A DNA stretch of 38,251 bases from Minisyncoccota bacterium (lineage in GTDB: Bacteria; Patescibacteriota; Minisyncoccia; Moranbacterales; GCA-2747515), in assembly GCA_937936355.1 (NCBI GenBank), contig CALDDM010000025.1, positions 1-38,251 on the forward strand. The letters run 5' to 3'. Each line of letters begins with the position of its first letter. Position 1 is the stretch's first letter. The notes beneath the pieces are model-generated. The model was not told the origin of the DNA and did not search any database. It saw only the letters and a list, made by a program, of their open reading frames with translations. Below are positions 18,085 through 26,129 of this stretch, piece after piece. The position numbers and the translations under genes were made by a program.

Positions 18085-20298
18085 CTAAACTTCCATGATG
18101 ATTGGTAAAACCATCGGTCTACGAGCAGTTTTCTGGAAGAGAAACTCACCAATTTTATCTCGAACATCATTCTCAACCAATCTCCAATCAATTTGAGCAT
18201 CCTCACTTGTCGACTCTGCAATGACTTTTTCAACACGACGCTTCGCTTCATTGATCGTGTCAAAATTATCCTTCACAAAAACAAATCCCCGTGATGTAAC
18301 ATGTGACGAGACAACACTCTTCTTCTTTGCATCAACGATCACATTAACGATAAACATACCATCTTCTGCCAATGCTTGGCGATCACGCAAAACAACTTGG
18401 CCTACATCACCAATGCCTAATCCATCGACAAAAACATAACTCGTATCCGCCTTCTCCTTTCTTATACGTGTCCCTTTCTTACTGATCTCAAAGATCTGAC
18501 CATTGTCAAGGATTGCAACCTTATTACCAGGAAATCCCATCTCCACTGCACGCTTTTTCGCTTCATGAAGCATGTAGTGATTAGCATAGATTGGTATAAA
18601 GTACTGCGGATCCACCATCCTTATGACTGTCTCAATATCTTGTGCTGTAGCATGACCACCCATATGCACATCCATGATGTCGCTATGAATGACATTGTCA
18701 CACTTACGATAGAGATTGTCTTTGAGTCTCTGAATACTCCTCTCGTTACCTGGGATAATTGATGACGAAAATACAATCGTATCATCACGCTGCACCTTAA
18801 TAAATCGATGATTTTCCGTCACAATTTTATTTAGGGCTGCATTATGCTCACCTTGAGCGCCAGTACACAGAACGAGAATCTTATTGTCAGGGTACTTACT
18901 CATTTCTTGTGGCGTGATAAAAACATCGTCACTCACCTTGATGTAGCCAAGGCTTTTCGCGATCTCGATGTTTGTTTTCATACTATAACCCTCCAAGAGG
19001 ACCTTACGTCCAATCTTCTCAGTAAACTCAAGCAATCCAGCAATACGCTTGATCTGCGACGCAAATGTACCAATAATAATACGACCAGGAGCTTCCTTGA
19101 TAAGCGTTTGCAAATTACCCTGCATCACCTTCTCACTCTTTGGCGCCCTTGTATTAATCGCACTCAATGACTCAAGCATCAAAATACGTGGCTCAGGGTA
19201 CTGATTGAGACTCTCATAGGAGATAGCTCCACCATCTGCAGGATCATGGTTAATGGTCCAATCACCAAGGTTAATCGCAGTACCAACATCAGTTTCTAGT
19301 GCGATACCCATACAGTCCATAATCGAATGATCTACCTCAAAAAAATGTGCCTTAAAAGAGCCAAAAGTCATTTTCTTGTCGATATCCTTCACACTTATCG
19401 TTTTGACGTTTGCAGCACCCCCTGGATTACCATCCTCTAATTTCTTCTTGATCATTGCCAGAGTCAGGTCACGTGCAACAACTGTAGGATAGCCCAGCTG
19501 CTTCAAGATCACTGGTGCAGCACCAATATGATCCAAGTGACCATGCGTGTACATAACTGCCAAAATGTTGCGCTCTTTACCTCGGAAATAACTGACATTT
19601 GGAACGATATAGTCAATGCCATGCATGTCTTCTTCAGCAAATTGCATGCCAGTATCCGTAATAATGATGTCACTTTTTCCATCACCTGTTCCATACTCTA
19701 CAGCAACCATATTACGTCCAACTTCCTCATTTCCACCAATAGGTATAACTCGCATCACACCTTTTTCGATCGCTGGAATCTTAGGAGCCTCTACCGACCC
19801 ATTTGCAGCTGTCACATCAATAATCCGTTCAGCATTTGTCTTAGGCTGTCCTGGCCTAAAACGCATACCACCGCGCGAACGCCTTCCAGCCTTTTTAGAT
19901 GTTTTACGCGTCGATTTTTTTGTTGCATTTTTTGTTGCTGCCTTGCTTGGATTTGCCTGCGCACCTTGAACTTTCCTTTGTCCACCTCGTCCACGACTAC
20001 CACGTGAGCGACGACGTTGCGACCCTGCATTATCTTGCTGTGTCCCACCTCCGCTTACAGTGCTACTTGAGGGTGAGGTAAGAGGCTTATCTGGAACACT
20101 TCGTCCCAGAGCTGCATCACGACGAGCCTGATCAATTTTTGCTTGATCATTCTGTACGGCTTTTTGATTATTTGTACCGCGCCCTCCACGCATGTGTTGC
20201 GCATTTTTTTGAGAGCGACGATTAGCACCACCTGTTATATCAGTACCACGGCGGGCTCTTTTTTGTTGTGCATCTTGCGATGCATTATTTTCTGTCAT
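18085..20298 (-). CDS. rnj: ribonuclease J with a long basic low-complexity N-terminal extension
   Basis: MBL core (YTHGHLDHIGAAPVIL), beta-CASP features, VFSSSIIPGNE, MGGHATAQDIETVIRMVDPQYFIPIYANHYMLHEA; ~170-aa N-terminus rich in R/K/G/Q/S. Confidence 0.96.
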   Translation of the reverse strand: MTENNASQDAQQKRARRGTDITGGANRRSQKNAQHMRGGRGTNNQKAVQNDQAKIDQARRDAALGRSVPDKPLTSPSSSTVSGGGTQQDNAGSQRRRSRGSRGRGGQRKVQGAQANPSKAATKNATKKSTRKTSKKAGRRSRGGMRFRPGQPKTNAERIIDVTAANGSVEAPKIPAIEKGVMRVIPIGGNEEVGRNMVAVEYGTGDGKSDIIITDTGMQFAEEDMHGIDYIVPNVSYFRGKERNILAVMYTHGHLDHIGAAPVILKQLGYPTVVARDLTLAMIKKKLEDGNPGGAANVKTISVKDIDKKMTFGSFKAHFFEVDHSIMDCMGIALETDVGTAINLGDWTINHDPADGGAISYESLNQYPEPRILMLESLSAINTRAPKSEKVMQGNLQTLIKEAPGRIIIGTFASQIKRIAGLLEFTEKIGRKVLLEGYSMKTNIEIAKSLGYIKVSDDVFITPQEMSKYPDNKILVLCTGAQGEHNAALNKIVTENHRFIKVQRDDTIVFSSSIIPGNERSIQRLKDNLYRKCDNVIHSDIMDVHMGGHATAQDIETVIRMVDPQYFIPIYANHYMLHEAKKRAVEMGFPGNKVAILDNGQIFEISKKGTRIRKEKADTSYVFVDGLGIGDVGQVVLRDRQALAEDGMFIVNVIVDAKKKSVVSSHVTSRGFVFVKDNFDTINEAKRRVEKVIAESTSEDAQIDWRLVENDVRDKIGEFLFQKTARRPMVLPIIMEV

Positions 20299-20777
20299 AA
20301 TTCATTTTTATATATACAGACCATTCTGTATATGTATTGTTATTCATAAAATCCAATAAGCACATCTTCTTTTATTTGCTCATCAGACTCTGTTGTAACG
20401 AAAAATTTCTACACATTCCGTCATTCAAAGCATTGTACGACAGAGAAATTACTGATGACCAGTTATTCCCTGCTTTTGCACAACACCTACGCGTGACACA
20501 TACGTGCCTGAAAAAATGATATCCAACAAGTAATCATATCCATGACACTATCGGATCAAAATTTTCAAATATAATTGACTATCAAATCGACCAAATTCTT
20601 ACAGGATGTGCATATATCGCACTACTATCACAGCAAGATTTCTTTGTACAGTCTTTAGCGTGCTTCCTATGAGTACTTGAAACTCATGCTATCCATTTAT
20701 AGTAGGAAGTTCTATGGAGAGAGTATATCACTTTGCTGATTTTGGCACAAGATCCCCTTGCCAAAACCATATTCTCA

Positions 20778-23225
20778 TTATTCTACGTACCAAGCAATCC
20801 CCTCATAGATCCAGTTAGTATCCGTAAGTCGTATATGATCTCGCTCCTTCAAGCTTTTTGTGAAAAAGTGATGCTTAAACACAGGGCTCCAAAAACGATA
20901 GATTGGACTTGCACTACCATTGGCATCACCCAATACTTTGTACGCTACGCCCTCATAACTCCAGTTTGGATCAACTTCAGTCCTTGCTCGTTCAGTTTCA
21001 GAAATAGTATAGAAATGCCCCTTGAACAATTGACTATAAAATCTATACACTGGCACGCCTTGTGCAGTTTTTTCATCGGTAAGCGTATAAGCAATGCCTT
21101 CATATGCCCAATCAGCATTACTTTCCAAATTCTCCTTCTCAGAATTTGATGTAGTATAAAAATGACCTTTATACACACTGCTGTAGAATCGGTGAACCGT
21201 CGTGCTGCCAGCAGCCTGAGGTATGATGACTGGATCTTCTTCAACAATTTCAATTTCCGGATCTTCAGTAACTGGCGATCGTGATACAACCTCAAATGTG
21301 GCTGCACGAGGTACCCACAAGTAATCAACTGTCTGATCTGGTGATGTGACTGCTATATTCAGAACATATGAACCAAGTGGGAGTTGAAAAGACGCATCAA
21401 ACACTCTTTGTACGCCTTGCTCAATGACCTGATTCTCCACAGTGAAGTCATACTCAGATAAATGAGTACCACTACTTTGATCATGAATCTGGAAATGAAG
21501 TGTTACAGGATCATTTTGACCATCATTGCCAAACGTATTGACTGTATGAATATCATTACCAAAGAAATAAGGTTGCGCTGATGTTATCTCAGTGATGCGA
21601 TGCGTAGGATCTGCATCATAACCGCCACTAAATGGCTCCTCAACAAGAATTGTTCGAGATGTTACATTTGTGAGCCCTTGTGCAGTCACAGTTAGCTGCG
21701 CTTCATACTGGCCTGGGCCTGGATACGTGTGCGACACTTCCTTGCCACTACCAACACTACCATCACCAAAATCCCACGCATACGAAAGAGGTGCGCCACC
21801 AAAAACACTTGATAGTTCAGCATCAAAATCGACAGAAAGAGGTGCGGTACCTTGATCCACTGACAAAGAAAAATCTGCCACTGGCGCCTCTGTATAAACT
21901 AATCGCTTAACGAGTCCAGAATAATGCTCAATATAGTATATAAGGCCATCTGCACCTGTCACGTACTCAACAGCAAAGGGCACCTCAGACGCAAAGTCAC
22001 GCACGTCACGTATGTACTCATTGTCATCAAATCGGATCTGCCGCATAAATCCAAATATAGCATCTCCAAAGATATATGAGCCACGAACACTATCAGGATA
22101 TGTATCACTCAGTGCAAATGCACCACCTGTAATTGCGCCAATAAGATTCTCCCCTCCAATTTCTGGCACCTTCTCATGAACATAATCGTAGATGGGATTT
22201 GTATAATCACCCTCTATCTGACAGCCTGGCATAAAGTTATAGCCGCCCGTCTCAGTCCTTCCTTCGCGACATGGCCACCCATAATTTTTACCTGGACTGT
22301 CTGGGCTGATAATATTAAGTTCTTCATATGCACCCCACCCAACATCCGCTACTAGCAAATTACCTTGTGGCGAAAAATTGAACCGATATGGGTTGCGAAA
22401 TCCATATGCCCATACTTTTGATCGATTATCACTCACATCTCCAGTGAAATATGGATTGTCCTCTAAACCTTCCCCATTTGACTTTATACGTAATACCTTT
22501 CCACTGAGATGATCAAGGTCTTGTGCACGAAAGGCATGCTGCTCTGGAAAAAAGAAGCCCGCACCATCTCCAGTCGAAACATAGAGATTTCCATCTGGAC
22601 CAAAGCGAAGGCCGCCAATTGAATGACTACCAGAATCAGATGCTACACAATCGTCTCCAGGGTAGCTAGCACATGATGGAAACTCTGCAGTACCACCTTG
22701 TGACCCAAGGATTGTGAGCGGATTTGTTGCTAAGCCATCGACTTCTGTGTAGCGCACAACACGGGCATTCTTCTTTGGTATCGAATAGCACTCCACTCTA
22801 CTCCAATTGTCGCCAACATCAGCACATCCCTCTTTTGTGTCATCAAGATAATATCCTCCAGGCTCTGTTGGATCTGGTTCATGCGTATAGGCTATATAAA
22901 TGAAGTGATTTGACGCAAAATCAGGATCAACCACTATACCAATTAATCCTCGATCCTCTGCAGCATTTACCGCATCCCCAAGATCGATAAGAGGATTGCT
23001 GATCGTAGTGCCATCAGCCTGAACAATGAATATCTCACCTGTTTTCTGTGCAACAAGCATCCGACCATCCGGCAGAGGTGCTAGGGCTGTAGGTCGCTCA
23101 AAGCCCTCCGCAAATTCCTGCGCAACAAATCCTTCAGGTAAGTCGCTTGCAGCATTTACAGTTGTGCCAAAATGCATGATTCCTGCAAAACCAAGTACAA
23201 TAATCGCTAAAAATTTCTTTTTCAT
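20778..23225 (-). CDS. secreted PQQ-type glucose/sorbosone dehydrogenase beta-propeller + PKD domain + three DUF5648-like repeats
   Basis: FERPTALAPLPDGRMLVAQKTG, GIVVDPDFASNHFIYIAYT, GGLRFGPDGNLYVSTGDG, WAYGFRNPYRF; PKD (PLSYAWDFGDGS); C-terminal YRFYS...HFYT...W.YEG.AY repeated three times. Confidence 0.9.
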   Translation of the reverse strand: MKKKFLAIIVLGFAGIMHFGTTVNAASDLPEGFVAQEFAEGFERPTALAPLPDGRMLVAQKTGEIFIVQADGTTISNPLIDLGDAVNAAEDRGLIGIVVDPDFASNHFIYIAYTHEPDPTEPGGYYLDDTKEGCADVGDNWSRVECYSIPKKNARVVRYTEVDGLATNPLTILGSQGGTAEFPSCASYPGDDCVASDSGSHSIGGLRFGPDGNLYVSTGDGAGFFFPEQHAFRAQDLDHLSGKVLRIKSNGEGLEDNPYFTGDVSDNRSKVWAYGFRNPYRFNFSPQGNLLVADVGWGAYEELNIISPDSPGKNYGWPCREGRTETGGYNFMPGCQIEGDYTNPIYDYVHEKVPEIGGENLIGAITGGAFALSDTYPDSVRGSYIFGDAIFGFMRQIRFDDNEYIRDVRDFASEVPFAVEYVTGADGLIYYIEHYSGLVKRLVYTEAPVADFSLSVDQGTAPLSVDFDAELSSVFGGAPLSYAWDFGDGSVGSGKEVSHTYPGPGQYEAQLTVTAQGLTNVTSRTILVEEPFSGGYDADPTHRITEITSAQPYFFGNDIHTVNTFGNDGQNDPVTLHFQIHDQSSGTHLSEYDFTVENQVIEQGVQRVFDASFQLPLGSYVLNIAVTSPDQTVDYLWVPRAATFEVVSRSPVTEDPEIEIVEEDPVIIPQAAGSTTVHRFYSSVYKGHFYTTSNSEKENLESNADWAYEGIAYTLTDEKTAQGVPVYRFYSQLFKGHFYTISETERARTEVDPNWSYEGVAYKVLGDANGSASPIYRFWSPVFKHHFFTKSLKERDHIRLTDTNWIYEGIAWYVE

Positions 23226-23251
23226 ATAGGTAGATTAAAAAAAGTAAGTCT

Positions 23252-23271
23252 CCACAATTGATATATTGTGG
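23252..23271. repeat. inverted repeat upstream of the PQQ dehydrogenase gene (operator candidate)
   Basis: CCACAAT-TGATAT-ATTGTGG, perfect 7-6-7. Confidence 0.5.
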
Positions 23272-23293
23272 CATATCTGTATAAAACTGTCAA
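23265..23293 (-). promoter_or_regulatory. sigma70-type promoter for the PQQ dehydrogenase gene
   Basis: Minus strand: TTGACA (23288-23293), 17-bp spacer, CACAAT (23265-23270). Confidence 0.45.
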
Positions 23294-23385
23294 CTATTTT
23301 GTTTTTTTGTAAGCGCAAAAGAGATTTCAGTAGATTCATTGTACACAAAGAAGTCGTCAAGTGCAATCCTTTTTTACACAAACAC

Positions 23386-26061
23386 TTATTGCGCAACACT
23401 CGCCTCCCAAAGATTCACAAATTTTTTGTTATAAAGTGCACTTCCAAGCCACGCCCAGTTTGCATCAAGGTAATTGATACCGTCATTCCACTGCTCTTTT
23501 TCGAAATCATAGGCTTGCACGAAATTCTTATTGTAGTAGCGCTGGGCAAACTGCTGATCTTCGCCCCACATTAGTGCACTAAGGTAACCAGACTTTACGG
23601 CAAGAGATCCACTTTGGTTACTTGTAGCACCACTCGCTGCAATAGATGTAGGTATTTCCTCACCATAACGTGTCAGGTAATTAGCCACTCCAGAAAGATA
23701 CGTCTGTGCTGTAGCAGTTTCATACCACGCAACATCGGTACTTACACGCCACAAAGTCCGAAATGCATCAAAACTAAATCGATTTGCATAGCCTGCCTCT
23801 AAAATATGCTTTTGTGCGGGCAAAATTCTACCAGACGAGGTATCTATTGAAACCCAATTCATTGGCAAAGCAGTTTGATTCCATGCAAGAACAGATATAT
23901 CGTTCAAAATATCATATGTATCGTCAGCCAATCCAATCCAATCACGGTCAATGTTTGTATCAAATTCAGCAAAGACACGATACCATGCTGGTGAGAAATG
24001 AGACGGATTCACAAGATACTCGTCTGTACCTCGCAATGCTGATTTTTTATTTAAAGCAATCAAGTAATGTCGCTCTCCTACCGTAATAACATTCTGTTTC
24101 CAAATATCAGCAATAATTTCCTGCGCTGCCGCACCATACTCAGCATCGCCCCAAATATTTGAAGCAAAAATGAGCGCGAGAGCTATATCAAGATCGGCAT
24201 CGCTGGAATTATCAGACGCCTCAACGCCGTCCTTCCAGCGAGAAGAAAACAATTTATCCTCGACACGAAATTGCAAATGATCCCGTGTCCATCCCCATGT
24301 CGCATCAAATACGTCCTTATCAAACATCATCGCAGCCCTAAGCATCGCATACCCTTGCCCCTGTGAAGTTGTAGCAGTCGTAACAGGATCAACTACTTGG
24401 CCATACTGCTCCCCTGACAGAGCTATAAATCGTGATTTATATTGACGCCATGAATCCAAAAGCAATTCACGGGAACTATCATTAATCTTAAAAAGTGCGG
24501 CCCAATCTCCATTTGTTGAAAGCAGATCATCAAAGTCTACAAATGCAGTCGTGCCAGACTTCCACTCCTTATCTGGAAGCGAGTTATCAAAAGCAGCGCG
24601 AACAATCGGGTCTTGTCCTTCACGGATCTGTCGCATCATCTCATGCGTCAATCCTATATAATCAAAATTTCGCCAGTTCAAATTATACTTTTGCTCTCCT
24701 ATCTCTGGGTCACGCGAGATCTTATAATACCAATCTGCATTAGGAAAGGCCTTGGTATTGATATAACGCGGGTCATGCAAATCTACATATGCATAACTAT
24801 CAATCAATATGACTGCATCATTCTCAACATTCTCTTTTATCCACCGTACAGACTCCTTCTGATTAGTCGTCTCATCTGCTGTAAAATGATTCTGCGGCGC
24901 CAAAAAGCCATAATAGCATCCAACCCCGCCTAAGATCACAATGAATACGGCATTATAAAGCGCGCGCGGCATCCAAGCTAAGACATTATGCAAGAAAATT
25001 GCCAAAACAGCACTCACAAATGGAATAAGTGGAACAATATAGAAATTAAATGTCACACCACCTCGTATCAAAAAAGCAAAGTATGTAATGATACAAATCA
25101 GAAATGCCCACAAATTTTTACTTGGCGTAAAGTGAATACTTCGAACATTAAAGAGCCAGCTAAAGAAAGACATAATCAAAATAGCAATCGGTATCAAAAG
25201 CGCAACACCAATCGCGTAGATAAAAACTTCATCTTTAAGCATCCAGTCACCAAGAGTAGTACGGAAGTCACTTGCCGGGTCCCAAAAAACACCACCATCA
25301 CGACCTGACTGAAACTCCAAAGCCCCAAGGAAGCTAACATGCTCACCGGTTGGACTTTTGAAAAACTCATTCTGCAGCAAAGCAAAAAGAATATATGTTG
25401 ACACTACCATGCCAGAAAACATAAACCACATTGTGGTACGAAAATGCCGTCCAACAGGAGACTCCTTTGCAAGCAAGAGAAAAAGAAAAGCCGGTCCAAA
25501 CATAACGGCAGTCACCTTAGTAAGAACAGCAAAAGCATAAAAAACACCAGCTGAAATAAAATGTCGCAACTTCTGCTTTTTATAAGGCACAAAAAACATC
25601 GCGAAAGCAAGAAGAACCCAAAAAATCATAATATTATCCAGCAACACTCGTCGCTGAAAATATATCGCAAGCGGTGAGAGCGCAAAGAGCGCAACCGCTG
25701 CTGACGCAGGTAAAATACGTCGGGTCATGTGATAAACGATGTAAAACAAAACACATGTACTTGCAGCATGTACAACGAGCATCAATACACGTCCCGTATC
25801 CAGAGAAGACCCAAAGGCGAAGAATCCTTCCTCAAAAAGCATCGTCCACCCCGCAATTACGATCCAACCAAGTGGTGGATGGTCATACCAATACGTATAT
25901 GGCGCAAGCTCTCCTTGCGTGACCAGTGACCACGCCTGTGAAGTATATGTGCCTTCATCACTCTCAAAATATGGATATTGAAGCATATTGCGCGAGTGAA
26001 AACCAACTGAAACAGCAAGTGTCAGCACAAAAACGATCCAAATTATAAGCTTCTTTGTCAT
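23386..26061 (-). CDS. fusion: GT39/PMT-type polytopic glycosyltransferase + C-terminal GH8-like domain
   Basis: N-terminal YFESDEGTYTSQAWSL...YDHPPLGWIVIAGW with many TM helices; C-terminal WRQYKSRFI...TTSQGQGYAMLRAAM..DKDVFDATWGWT..HL...SSDADLDIALALIFAS..WG and FDAFRTLWRVSTD (GH8 blocks). ATG at 26061 has an upstream AAGGAGG; the ORF track start (26100) is probably too long. Confidence 0.85.
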   Translation of the reverse strand: MTKKLIIWIVFVLTLAVSVGFHSRNMLQYPYFESDEGTYTSQAWSLVTQGELAPYTYWYDHPPLGWIVIAGWTMLFEEGFFAFGSSLDTGRVLMLVVHAASTCVLFYIVYHMTRRILPASAAVALFALSPLAIYFQRRVLLDNIMIFWVLLAFAMFFVPYKKQKLRHFISAGVFYAFAVLTKVTAVMFGPAFLFLLLAKESPVGRHFRTTMWFMFSGMVVSTYILFALLQNEFFKSPTGEHVSFLGALEFQSGRDGGVFWDPASDFRTTLGDWMLKDEVFIYAIGVALLIPIAILIMSFFSWLFNVRSIHFTPSKNLWAFLICIITYFAFLIRGGVTFNFYIVPLIPFVSAVLAIFLHNVLAWMPRALYNAVFIVILGGVGCYYGFLAPQNHFTADETTNQKESVRWIKENVENDAVILIDSYAYVDLHDPRYINTKAFPNADWYYKISRDPEIGEQKYNLNWRNFDYIGLTHEMMRQIREGQDPIVRAAFDNSLPDKEWKSGTTAFVDFDDLLSTNGDWAALFKINDSSRELLLDSWRQYKSRFIALSGEQYGQVVDPVTTATTSQGQGYAMLRAAMMFDKDVFDATWGWTRDHLQFRVEDKLFSSRWKDGVEASDNSSDADLDIALALIFASNIWGDAEYGAAAQEIIADIWKQNVITVGERHYLIALNKKSALRGTDEYLVNPSHFSPAWYRVFAEFDTNIDRDWIGLADDTYDILNDISVLAWNQTALPMNWVSIDTSSGRILPAQKHILEAGYANRFSFDAFRTLWRVSTDVAWYETATAQTYLSGVANYLTRYGEEIPTSIAASGATSNQSGSLAVKSGYLSALMWGEDQQFAQRYYNKNFVQAYDFEKEQWNDGINYLDANWAWLGSALYNKKFVNLWEASVAQ

Positions 26062-26129
26062 GATATTATTTTCCTCCTTAAATGCAGTTCGTCCAAACAC
26101 TTGCCACGAGACAATACCTTCTTATAAGA

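Noticed and set aside
20733-21149. Plus-strand 138-aa ORF
   Set aside because: Mostly antisense to the DUF5648 repeats of the PQQ dehydrogenase gene, without a recognisable domain.
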